Source: Methylomicrobium sp. wino1
GTDB lineage: Bacteria; Pseudomonadota; Gammaproteobacteria; Methylococcales; Methylomonadaceae
Assembly: GCF_003932755.1 (NCBI RefSeq)
Contig: NZ_CP024202.1
Span: forward strand, 1,860,001 to 1,924,000
Direction: 5' to 3'
DNA: 64,000 nt
The notes beneath the pieces are model-generated. The model ran no database searches. It saw only the letters and a program-made list of their open reading frames with translations, and had not been told where the DNA came from. The position numbers and the translations under genes were made by a program. This document shows positions 19,571-27,902 of this stretch, piece after piece. How positions within the stretch are numbered: position 1 is the stretch's first letter; every line of letters starts with the position of its first letter.

Positions 19571-20042
19571 TGCGGTGGCTTTCTGGTTCCCATGGCCCTC
19601 CGCTCATCGTTATACATAAATTGTAAGGTACGCTGCGCGTACCTAAGCACCGAAACCCTGCCTAGGATCAAACCATAAGGTCTTGGGTTGAAATTGGCAG
19701 GATCACCATGGTACGCACAGCGTACCCTACGAAGCTCCAGCGATTGCGTGATTTTGCCATCGCGCTGGATGGTCAACAGATTATCTCCAAGAGATATGTA
19801 TAACGGCAAGCGGTCCTCCGTGGGAATCCATACCTTGGCTGCCGAGGCAAGATCGGTATGCATTCCCACCCTGGAGCGGTGGGAGCGAGGAGGATTCATA
19901 TGGGCTTGGTTAACATCGGTGGGATTGCCATGGTATGTACAGAGTACATGGCAGGACGGGAATTGTAACCCGTGCGACAACGTTTAGACCATGACCAAAG
20001 TAAGTCGAGATATTTGGGGCAAACCGAAACGTTGGGGACGGG
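19571..20042. repeat. Intergenic repeat block between mdh and hprA
   Basis: Contains an arm pair GGTACGCTGCGCGTACC (about 19625-19641) and GGTACGCACAGCGTACC (about 19709-19725). A reverse copy of the GGTATGCATTCCCACCC module lies at about 19808-19895. A TCATCGTTATACATAA tract (19605-19620) also ends the long inverted repeat at 22458. No gene seen. The two converging genes' terminators are not obvious. Confidence 0.75.
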
Positions 20043-21014
20043 TTAAATAACCCTGTCTTCAGGTTCGCGTCCTTCGAAAAACGCTGCCAAATTAGCTAGC
20101 ACTTTTTCTCCCATTGCGGTTCGTGTGCTAAGCGTTGCGCTACCCAAATGCGGCAACAGCGTGGCGTTTTCAAGCGTCAAAAATCCGGGGTCGATATTCG
20201 GCTCCCCTTCATAGACATCCAGGCCGGCTCCGGCAATTCTCTTTTCTCGTAATGCAGCGATCAAAGCCTTGCTATCGACGACATCGCCGCGCGCAGTGTT
20301 GATTAAGTGAGCGGTCGGTTTCATCAAGCGGATCATCTTTTCGTCGATCAGATGTTTCGTCGTAGGGCCGCCGGGGCAGTGCAATGAAATATAATCGGCA
20401 ACTTGCATCACTTCTTCGACCGAGTCGTAGCGCGTCGCTTCGAGTTCTTCCATCACGACGGGGTCTGGGGCGCTCGGATTGAAAAAGACGATCCTCATGC
20501 CGAAGCCGTGATGAGCTTTACGCGCGGTTGCGATTGCGATGCGACCGAAGCCGATTAATCCTAACGTTGCGCCGGTCACGTCGCTGCTTAACATATGCGT
20601 CGGACACCAGCCTTGCCATTTGCCGGTGCGGACGAGGCGGTCGCCCTCCGCGCCGCGCCGTGCGGACATCAATAATAAAGTCATTGCGATATCGGCGGTG
20701 CTCTGCGTCAATACGCCCGGTGTATTGGTGACGACGAGACCGTTCGTTTTTGCGGCAGTGATGTCGATGTGGTTGTAGCCGACCCCGAAATTGCCGAGAA
20801 TTTTGCAGCGTTTGTTAGGCGCATTCAATACCTCGGCGGGTAGTGAGTCGCATACCGTAGGACAGACTGCGTCGTAGTTTTGTAAAGCCGATTTCAATTC
20901 GTCGGGCGTTAAGGGAAGATCGTCTTCATTAAGCGCGACCTCATAGAGTTCTTTAAGCCTTGCCTCGACCGAGGCTGGCCATTTACGGGTAATCAAAACT
21001 TTGGGTTTGTTCAT
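20043..21014 (-). CDS. hprA: D-2-hydroxyacid dehydrogenase: hydroxypyruvate/glyoxylate reductase
   Basis: Reduces hydroxypyruvate to D-glycerate in the serine cycle. 323 residues. It has the catalytic-domain NFGVGYNHID (75-84), TPGVLTQSTAD (98-108), the NAD(P) loop GFGRIAIATA (155-164) with Ala where the third Gly is common, INTARGDVVD with the catalytic Arg (about 237), the acid YEGEPN and LLPHLGSAT with the catalytic His (about 288). The sequence is closest in style to GyaR-type glyoxylate reductases; the HprA role is assigned from the serine-cycle context. Monocistronic, minus strand. Confidence 0.92.
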   Translation of the reverse strand: MNKPKVLITRKWPASVEARLKELYEVALNEDDLPLTPDELKSALQNYDAVCPTVCDSLPAEVLNAPNKRCKILGNFGVGYNHIDITAAKTNGLVVTNTPGVLTQSTADIAMTLLLMSARRGAEGDRLVRTGKWQGWCPTHMLSSDVTGATLGLIGFGRIAIATARKAHHGFGMRIVFFNPSAPDPVVMEELEATRYDSVEEVMQVADYISLHCPGGPTTKHLIDEKMIRLMKPTAHLINTARGDVVDSKALIAALREKRIAGAGLDVYEGEPNIDPGFLTLENATLLPHLGSATLSTRTAMGEKVLANLAAFFEGREPEDRVI

Positions 21015-21062
21015 CGGTTTGTTTCTATAGGGTTGGAGACAGTGCCAGATTGTGAAAGGATC

Positions 21063-21623
21063 CTAATCGACCCACAAAACACTCAAATTGAATGTGATCG
21101 CGTCGAAGGGTGCAATAGATATCGCATCGTCATTTTCGAATGCACCCAGTAATAACCAGCCGGCCGTCGTATTTTCAAAGACCTCCAACGTACGCAATAA
21201 GGGATCGATTAGCCAAATATGACAAACACCCTCCCGGGCGTAAATCGGCATTTTTTCGACGCAGTCGACTCGCGCGGTACTTGGCGAAAGAACCGCGCAA
21301 ACCCAAGCCGGCGCCAATTCGAAATAAGCGCCCTCCGGCAGAGCCGGTAAACATTCGCGCCGCCAGCCAGCCAAATCGGGCACCACAATATCGAAGCCCA
21401 AATGGCATTCCGGCTTATCGAGAATCCACCAGCCGCCCGGTCCCCCTCTCCCCTTATCGAAAGGACTGACGATCTCATCTCCCAACGAAGACGAGGCCCG
21501 GGCATGTCGAGGAGCGGTGCGAGGTTGCGAATACAGCGTTCCGCCGATAATTTCCGCGACCAAGTGTTCCGGAATGGCCAATAAGTCTTCATAAGTCGCT
21601 GGTTTTGATTGAGCCTGTCCCAT
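21063..21623 (-). CDS. Uma2-family protein, conserved glutamate replaced
   Basis: 186 residues with a Uma2 layout: TYEDLLAIPEHLVAEIIGG (about 10-28), FDIVVPDLAGW with the expected Asp (about 77-87), and YAREGVCHIWLIDP (about 127-140). The segment that normally reads VxEVLSPST is WVCAVLSPSTA here. The glutamate thought to be part of the PD-(D/E)XK site is therefore alanine (a GCG codon, one base from GAG), which predicts loss of nuclease activity. Stands alone downstream of hprA. The partner-like Uma2 gene at 11319 keeps the Glu. Confidence 0.85.
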   Translation of the reverse strand: MGQAQSKPATYEDLLAIPEHLVAEIIGGTLYSQPRTAPRHARASSSLGDEIVSPFDKGRGGPGGWWILDKPECHLGFDIVVPDLAGWRRECLPALPEGAYFELAPAWVCAVLSPSTARVDCVEKMPIYAREGVCHIWLIDPLLRTLEVFENTTAGWLLLGAFENDDAISIAPFDAITFNLSVLWVD

Positions 21624-21838
21624 TTTTACCTATGTGCCATAGTAAAACGATTGAAATTAAAAAAGGTAATTTAACCGCGAAAAATGCGAAAGCAATCCGT
21701 CGATTACAGAGGCAGAACGATTCGCCGAGACCCGCCAAATAATAGAAAAATGGAATACCTCTGCTTTTTTGCTTCGAGAAGTTAGAGCTTTGCGTAGGGG
21801 TTCCCAAACTCTGACTTTGGAAACAGCGTAACGTTATC

Positions 21839-22225
21839 CTAAAGAAAGCGTACCGCAGCGATCGTAAGCCCTGTGCAGCTAACTATAAAACCGATCAGCC
21901 ATAAAAAGTGGTGGGCATGACGCTTGAGCATTTCGTCGAAACGTTTATCGATCTGCTCGAACCGTTTATCGACTTGTTCGAAACGCTTATCGACTTGTTC
22001 AAAGCGCTTATCCATCTGCTGCTGCATGGCTTCAAAGCGTTTATCCATTTGCTCAAAGCCTTGCATCATCAGTTCGCGTTGATGCTTTAGCTCTTCTTCC
22101 ACCCGCACGATCCGTTCGCGCAACTCTATTTCATAAACCACCAGCGGCTTGCCGAGGCTTTGTTCGGCCAGCCATTCACCAAGGTGGCTTTTGATAAATT
22201 CGATGTCACTTTCCGCTAAAGCCAT
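21839..22225 (-). CDS. Small coiled-coil protein with heptad repeats and C-terminal membrane anchor
   Basis: 128 residues. After an N-terminal region (1-40) comes an almost perfect heptad repeat: MDKRFEx/VDKRFEQ units at about 57-97, about six in tandem, predicting a long coiled coil. It is followed by a single membrane span (FLWLIGFIVSCTGLTIAAVRFL, shown by its hydrophobicity, about 108-128) that ends at the C-terminus. This is a tail-anchored layout with the coil in the cytoplasm. The coil is encoded by 21-bp DNA repeats, so copy number may vary between strains. Resembles DUF1640/COG-type tail-anchored coiled-coil proteins found near Uma2 genes; no function assigned. Confidence 0.8.
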   Translation of the reverse strand: MALAESDIEFIKSHLGEWLAEQSLGKPLVVYEIELRERIVRVEEELKHQRELMMQGFEQMDKRFEAMQQQMDKRFEQVDKRFEQVDKRFEQIDKRFDEMLKRHAHHFLWLIGFIVSCTGLTIAAVRFL

Positions 22226-22373
22226 TGTTCGGCTCCTAAACCATCACGATGAGCTGATTATAACAAAAGACAGTTTATACATAGACGTTAGTTCGGATTA
22301 GGCGCTAACCGTCAATTGGCCAAAGTGTTGAAGCGAAAAGTATGGGACGACGAGAGATTTTTGCAGTACTGAG

Positions 22374-22460
22374 TTTCCTCGTTCCCACCGCTCCAGCGTG
22401 GGAATGCATACCGATCTTGCCTCGTCAGCCAAGGTATGGGTTCCCACGGGGTGACCGCTC
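22374..22460. repeat. Full-length TTCCCACC…GGTATGGGTTCCCACGG hairpin module
   Basis: Best-preserved plus-orientation copy of the dispersed module. Outer arms CGTTCCCACCGC/GCGTGGGAATG are followed by CATACCGATCTTGCCTCG and its partial inverted partner CAGCCAAGGTATGGG. It abuts the right copy of the long inverted repeat. Confidence 0.85.
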
Positions 22461-22730
22461 ATCGTTATACATAAGTCAAAAATTACCCTATCGCAATCTT
22501 AACCAATGAGACCTCGATACCATTTATTGTTACTTAACACTCTCGGCCTCGAGATCGCGATCAGGGGATCGCCCCCACATAGACTCCGCCGCTGTCTGTG
22601 GGAGCGACGCCTTCGTCGCGACTATCGAAGCCGTTAACGCTCAAACACCAATAGCCTTTTCGGACAACACAACAATTTAGCGCTCGGTCGCTACTTTTTG
22701 CAGAATAGGTATATTTATACTTGTGTATAA
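22458..22730. repeat. ~270-bp long inverted repeat, right copy
   Basis: Reverse complement of 11970-12240 (landmarks listed there), differing by scattered substitutions and a few indels. Lies between the coiled-coil gene and the pilE 3' end. The remaining bases 22226-22373 and 22731-22784 show no gene. Confidence 0.92.
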
Positions 22731-22784
22731 TGGCGTGCGGATGACTATGGGAACCAGAAAAAAAGGGATTCCGAATTGCTCCTG

Positions 22785-23234
22785 TTACCAGCATTCCGCC
22801 ACCGTACCGGTTCCCGTCTCTCCCCTTGCGCCCGTATGCGTAAGCGTTAAGTTCCCGCAACGCGGATCGGTTTGGGTGCCGGTCGGTTCTGCTTGAAGTG
22901 TGTAAGTCGCCGCGGTAGCGGCGCTAATGGTTATGTTATAAAAGTTCGCGGTTTGGTTGGGGATGTTATAGATTCCGGAAGTGCCGGTATCATTGATGGC
23001 ACTGCCACAACTGTTGGCGCCGCCTGGTCCGCCGGCGTCACAATAGCTGTTCGTCTCAGTAAAATGTCGCTCCATTGCATTAGCCAAGCCTAACAAAGCA
23101 GCTTTTGCATCGGCCCTCCGCGATTTTCTGACACTATCTTGATAGCTCGGATAAGCAATTCCGGCCAAAATACCGATCACGGCAACAGTGATCATTAATT
23201 CGATTAGCGTAAAGCCTTTTGTGGTTTTCTTCAT
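22785..23234 (-). CDS. pilE: Type IV pilin-like protein PilE (minor pilin)
   Basis: 149 residues with a class III/type IVa prepilin leader: MKKTTKG cut before [20 protein letters not shown], with the conserved Glu5. The globular part has three Cys (about 65, 77 and 125) and a final AECW. Last gene of the fimT-pilV-pilW-pilX-pilY1-pilE order, where PilE is a minor pilin that primes assembly. Smaller than a major PilA-type subunit and in the minor-pilin position, so I prefer minor pilin. Ribosome-binding site AGAAAGAAGC lies upstream. Confidence 0.93.
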   Translation of the reverse strand: MKKTTKGFTLIELMITVAVIGILAGIAYPSYQDSVRKSRRADAKAALLGLANAMERHFTETNSYCDAGGPGGANSCGSAINDTGTSGIYNIPNQTANFYNITISAATAATYTLQAEPTGTQTDPRCGNLTLTHTGARGETGTGTVAECW

Positions 23235-23322
23235 AGCTTCTTTCTCAGAATTTAGACTCGATTGATGCCGTTAAAGCAACTCAGGCCGGGAGGGCTAAAG
23301 CCGTACTCGGCCTGTGGGGAGT

Positions 23323-26300
23323 TCAACGTAATTGCCTCCAGGATTGCCTTCCCGCACCCCCTTCGACCGACTCCAAGGTCGTTTCCAACTCACTGGTCGA
23401 ACCGCTGGTGTATTTATACTCGACTTCACCGGCACTGACCACGCCAGGCGACTTGATGATGCCGACCTTCGATTTTTTACCCGAGGCGGATAATGCCTCA
23501 TCGTCTCCATCGATTTCTCCATCCTCATTGGTATCCAACAAAGTCACCATGTCGTCCAAGTTGATATAACCGTCGCCGCTGATATCGAACGGGGTCGTAT
23601 CCAGGCGGTTACCGGTTAATGCCTCTAATTCCATCAACCAACTATCGCCGCCAGACCCGCACGGCGATTCATCGGGAATCAACGTAACGAAAATAATGCG
23701 TCCGGCTCGCAACAAGGCTTGACTGACGACACGTTCGCCTGCTGGGGTATTCAGCGGAAAGGCCAAATCCATATACCACCCTTGTTTAGTGCTTAGATAG
23801 TTTGTCAGATCGGTGACATTTTTCGTGGTCACTCGGACATCGAAATCACCGAAAACGCCTTCGACGATGATTTCTTGCTGTTGCAGATCGGCTCGTCCAG
23901 AGACCGGATTATTGGTGCAATTACCGGTAGCCCCCGCCGCCTTGACACACGAGTCCCTTATTCCATAAAACGTCTGCATTTGAGGGTTCACAACCGAATT
24001 GTCACCTGTTTCAAAATATTTACCGGTACCGAAATAAATCATAGTTCCGCCGTTCGGATGCAACCCGGCTTGTGGTTTAGCGGTGATCGGTTGCACCGCG
24101 CCGCCGGCATCTTTCGCAACAAAAAGAGGCTTGGGCGTGTTGCCTTGCTTGAATCCATAGTCCCAATTATTCGGACTGTTGTTACTGACGTCGAATTTCC
24201 ATACATTGCCATGCAAATCGCCAGCATAAATGGCATCGACGATACGATCGCCGTTCACATCGATCGCGATCGGTGTCGATAAGCCGTTCGGATTGGCTTC
24301 GCTACCGACACCGGTGTCGAATGACTTGATCAAGGCTCCGGTTTTGATATCGACGATATACAAAACGGCTCTATGGTTCGCGCTGTTGTAGCCGTTGCCG
24401 AAAACCGCCGCAAACTCGCCGTTGGCCATTCTGACGATCGAGGCTTGTCCTAAGGTAAAGCCGAGATCGGCAAAACCGGTCGTGGTGGCGTTAATTTCCC
24501 AGAGGACGCGATTCGCCGAAAAATTGGCTTCGGCGGTCTCGTAAGTGCTGTCGGATGGACTCAAGAACGTCACATCCAAAGCAAAAACTCCTTTGCCGCC
24601 CGCACCCAAGGTACCGACCAACACATTGCGCCATTCCTTGGAACCGTTATTGTCGGCATCGAAATAGGCATCGCCGGCGATAGGCGAACCGTCGACAAAA
24701 TATTGGTGGTTGTAGTTCGGGTCGGTTAATGAAGCCAACTTGTTGTCCGAAAACAACGTATACGGTACATATGCGAAGACTTCATTGCCGGCATTGGTAC
24801 CTATGACATTGGCGTTGAAGACATGTAGCATACCGGCGTTGCCGCCGATTGCAACTAGCGGCGTTCTGGCCCTGTACGCGGCGCTGCCTCGATAAGTCAG
24901 ATAAGCCTCTCCTTCGGTACCGGTTAATAAGTTGTAACCGAAATTGATATCGCCGATGAACCAAGGATCGGAATTGACCAGATCACCCAACAAGCGATTC
25001 GTTCCGATACGGTTTCGAAACGTGCCGCCGTTTTGTAATTCCTGGCTTTGATCTCCGCGCAGGTAATTGACTTGCAGCTCACTTAATTGGGCCTGCTGGG
25101 TTGCGTTCAAGTTCACATGAAAAAAACCAACCCCTCCTGGAGTACTCGGATTGTAGCTAAATATCGATCGTCCGACCGAGCCTTGAGCGGTCACTTGTTG
25201 GCCGGCATCCCACTCGGGAGTCGAATTTACGCTACCGTTCGGATTGATCTTGAAGGCCAAAAACTGGCCGCTCCAATCGCGGCTATCGAATTTGGCTTGA
25301 TAGACGACGGTGTTGGTGTCCAGGCGGGTCGAGTTAGTTGCAACCGAGGCCGAGGACCCTTCGGTTCTGGCGACGATGCTATTTAAGGTATTACTGAGTT
25401 CGGTGGCAAAGGTGTCTGGGTCGGCCGCGCTAAAATAACCGCCGCGGGAATTGATCGCAGTATGCAAAAAATCGTTTTGTCGAGCAATGCAATTATCCCC
25501 CAAACAATTTGCATCATTGTATTCCGGGTTCCCCCAGTCGATGGCAGTGCCTGAAGCTATTGCGTCGAATGCTGTCACGGGATCGATTGAACCTGAAACG
25601 CCTAGGCCAACCGAAAAAGTCACCATATGTTGCCAAAAAGCCTCATTTATTGAAGTAATCGGTACTAAGTTGTCGAGATCGGTACGCAGATCGCGTTTCC
25701 AATAATACATCGCGACATCTGCCAGGGTGTTGCTTAGGTCATCTTGAAAGGGATCGGTTGGTGTATAAGAAAAATCGGGCCCATCCGGATTGATATTCGT
25801 GGCGGAATTTTCTGTCGAACCGTCATTGTTATCCGCCCTTGCCCCACTCGCGGCATTGCTGCTTCCTCCCGATGCATTGCCATCGGACATCAGGATTGTA
25901 TAACTGTGCCGGCATTCTAAATCCTCTCCGCCAGACTGACCGGGGGTCGTACTCCATGGCCCGCTGGAGTCTGTTCGCGAGAAATATTGGCCGGCGCCCT
26001 GTAAAGCTTTACGTAGCGGCGTACCTTGGGGCGGAATAGTGCTGGTATACAACTCATTATAAAAAGCATCCCGGCTGCTGCCTGAAAACGGACGAACGCC
26101 GTTGATGACTGTTTCGGTAGCTTGGTCGTCAATAGTCGTACTTCCTTTGTTTATCGCGCCATAGCCGACTCGTATCGAATCGGTTTGTGTTGAAAAAGCT
26201 TTACCTATTCCAAAACGCGCGGCGAAAATTCGGTTTCTATGATAGCTATACCAGTTGGCAAAATTTTGAATTTCTTCATCATAAGTGCAGCTTGGTTTGG

Positions 26301-27048
26301 CAACACAGTCGGTTCGGTTTTCGCGTCCTTCCCCAGTAAATGGCGCATTGGCTGATTTGATTTCGGTTAAGGTGTAATTATTGATGTCGTTCCATAAAGT
26401 ACTATTGCTGTCGGCAATGGCGGCGCTTAAGTCGGCAATAGCCGGACCGGTATAAGTCGAGTAAACCGCCGGATAAAAAGTTCGTGACTCGCTATCATGA
26501 TCATCAACTCTATCATCAACCCATCGAGCAGATTGAGTATTGTTTGTTGTTAAGTTACGCGTACCATGTTCCGTAAATAAAGGCCGATTCGGCGCAGCGC
26601 TTGGGTCGGCATTGGCCATTTGACTGCCGTCGGCATTGACCCAAGGACGATAGGTTATTGCCGGATTATAGTATAGGGTATTGACCAACGACGATCTGTA
26701 GGCCCGCCCCATTATAGAGTCACTTGTAAATGAAGGAACTCGAGTTCCATTAGAGTAATCACCACCGCCATGAAGACCAGCCCTTCTCGGGTATACCCAT
26801 AGCATGTAGTCTTCACAGCAACCCACATCAAAAATGTTTGTTAGCCCATCCGGCATGGTCTCAAACTGCATTGACCCAGAATCGTCTATGGTAAACATGA
26901 TATTCGGATCGACGCTGGACATCAGAAACAAAGGCGTTTGCGCAATGTTTAAATCCGCTCGGATCGGCATCGATAAAAGTAAGCCGAATAATAGCCTCAA
27001 TGCCCAATACAACAACGATCTTTTATAAATACCAATCGTAACGTTCAT
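23323..27048 (-). CDS. pilY1: PilY1 pilus-tip adhesin / assembly factor
   Basis: 1241 residues. Signal peptide at the N-terminus (about 1-31), then a von Willebrand A-like domain with MIDAS motif DDSGSM near residue 55 and its remaining parts to about 570. A C-terminal beta-propeller (about 690-1140) carries a Ca-binding loop DVNGDRIVDAIY near 920. The tail adds two EF-hand/dockerin-like loops, DISGDGYINLDD and DTNEDGEIDGDD (about 1155-1185). In the family PilY1 sits at the pilus tip, antagonises retraction in a calcium-dependent way and signals surface contact. Upstream pilX and downstream pilE fit. The start MNVTIGIYKR has no strong Shine-Dalgarno sequence. Confidence 0.95.
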   Translation of the reverse strand: MNVTIGIYKRSLLYWALRLLFGLLLSMPIRADLNIAQTPLFLMSSVDPNIMFTIDDSGSMQFETMPDGLTNIFDVGCCEDYMLWVYPRRAGLHGGGDYSNGTRVPSFTSDSIMGRAYRSSLVNTLYYNPAITYRPWVNADGSQMANADPSAAPNRPLFTEHGTRNLTTNNTQSARWVDDRVDDHDSESRTFYPAVYSTYTGPAIADLSAAIADSNSTLWNDINNYTLTEIKSANAPFTGEGRENRTDCVAKPSCTYDEEIQNFANWYSYHRNRIFAARFGIGKAFSTQTDSIRVGYGAINKGSTTIDDQATETVINGVRPFSGSSRDAFYNELYTSTIPPQGTPLRKALQGAGQYFSRTDSSGPWSTTPGQSGGEDLECRHSYTILMSDGNASGGSSNAASGARADNNDGSTENSATNINPDGPDFSYTPTDPFQDDLSNTLADVAMYYWKRDLRTDLDNLVPITSINEAFWQHMVTFSVGLGVSGSIDPVTAFDAIASGTAIDWGNPEYNDANCLGDNCIARQNDFLHTAINSRGGYFSAADPDTFATELSNTLNSIVARTEGSSASVATNSTRLDTNTVVYQAKFDSRDWSGQFLAFKINPNGSVNSTPEWDAGQQVTAQGSVGRSIFSYNPSTPGGVGFFHVNLNATQQAQLSELQVNYLRGDQSQELQNGGTFRNRIGTNRLLGDLVNSDPWFIGDINFGYNLLTGTEGEAYLTYRGSAAYRARTPLVAIGGNAGMLHVFNANVIGTNAGNEVFAYVPYTLFSDNKLASLTDPNYNHQYFVDGSPIAGDAYFDADNNGSKEWRNVLVGTLGAGGKGVFALDVTFLSPSDSTYETAEANFSANRVLWEINATTTGFADLGFTLGQASIVRMANGEFAAVFGNGYNSANHRAVLYIVDIKTGALIKSFDTGVGSEANPNGLSTPIAIDVNGDRIVDAIYAGDLHGNVWKFDVSNNSPNNWDYGFKQGNTPKPLFVAKDAGGAVQPITAKPQAGLHPNGGTMIYFGTGKYFETGDNSVVNPQMQTFYGIRDSCVKAAGATGNCTNNPVSGRADLQQQEIIVEGVFGDFDVRVTTKNVTDLTNYLSTKQGWYMDLAFPLNTPAGERVVSQALLRAGRIIFVTLIPDESPCGSGGDSWLMELEALTGNRLDTTPFDISGDGYINLDDMVTLLDTNEDGEIDGDDEALSASGKKSKVGIIKSPGVVSAGEVEYKYTSGSTSELETTLESVEGGAGRQSWRQLR

Positions 27049-27264
27049 GATGCTTTTCCCTGCCTTGTTAAGACAAGGCCTGTCTAAATAAAAATTTCAT
27101 AGGGTACGCATCGCGTACCGTTTCCCAGAGGTTGCGTGTTATAGACCCCCCAACAAGGTACGCGATGCCTGCTCTACAGAGTATCAATAGACCCATGGCC
27201 TATAACATGCAAATCCACGTTCCCCTATTCCGGCTTTCCGCTAACTGCTTACCCAATCCAACGT
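27049..27264. repeat. pilY1-pilX gap with GGGTACGC arm pair
   Basis: Arms GGGTACGCATCGCGTACC (about 27102-27119) and GGTACGCGATG (about 27156-27166), the second partly degraded. The repeat separates pilX from pilY1 by 216 bp within an otherwise compact operon. Confidence 0.7.
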
Positions 27265-27891
27265 TCAACGTTTGTAAGTCGACTGCACAACCGCCACAGC
27301 CGTGGCGGTCCCACCGACGCCGCGCGCGGTGACGCGGTACATCTCGCTTTGCCCGTATGCGCCGGCATCGAGGCTATCGCCGCTGGCGACATTGGCCATG
27401 CGTTGGATAACGTAACGTGGGTCTTCGGCGGCTTGATCCGAAGCGGCGGCATAAGTTGCGGTATTGTTGGCCCAGCTATCGTAAGTTCCGGGCGGATTGC
27501 CGTTGATGTCATATAAGCCGTTCGTACCGGTCGCCGTAAAATCAGGTAGTGTTGCTTGCGTTAAAATATTTTCGCCCGCTCTCAGCGCCGATTCCGCCGC
27601 TTGAAAGGCTATATTTCTATCGCGCATGTTACCGGCCATTTTTTCCTCGAGGCCGGTAGTTTGCATCGCGGTTACGCCGACGATCGTCAGCAACAAGAGC
27701 ATGATTAAGCTGATTGCGAGCACCGCCCCGGATTGCTTGCCCGGCCGATTCGTGTCCTGCATGACGGATAACCGACTTGGATGATTCCATTTATGACTAA
27801 CTAACTCGGGCCGGACGGTTCTATTCGATTGCAGCCTCGTTTGCCGCTTCGACAGCAAGCGTTTGTCGGTCGAGTGAATTATCGTGCTCAT
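27265..27891 (-). CDS. pilX: Minor pilin assembly protein PilX
   Basis: PilX-type protein with the N-terminal hydrophobic helix KQSGAVLAISLIMLLLLTIV and the diagnostic MAGNMRDRNIAFQAAESALR segment. Start is ambiguous. ATG 27891, preceded by GAGGG and 8 bp spacing next to the pilW stop, gives 208 residues, with about 43 extra basic residues before the family's normal beginning. ATG 27762 (MQDTNRPGKQSG) gives the usual length of about 165 but has a weak ribosome-binding site. If the longer form is used, the N-terminal tail is unusual for a prepilin and would have to be removed or stay cytoplasmic. Overlaps pilW's end region (11-bp gap). Confidence 0.88.
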   Translation of the reverse strand: MSTIIHSTDKRLLSKRQTRLQSNRTVRPELVSHKWNHPSRLSVMQDTNRPGKQSGAVLAISLIMLLLLTIVGVTAMQTTGLEEKMAGNMRDRNIAFQAAESALRAGENILTQATLPDFTATGTNGLYDINGNPPGTYDSWANNTATYAAASDQAAEDPRYVIQRMANVASGDSLDAGAYGQSEMYRVTARGVGGTATAVAVVQSTYKR

Positions 27892-27902
27892 GGCTTCATC
27901 CC

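Noticed and set aside
21937-22065. Possible CRISPR-like repeat near 22 kb
   Set aside because: The 21-bp units are in-frame heptad codons of a coiled-coil gene, without spacers.
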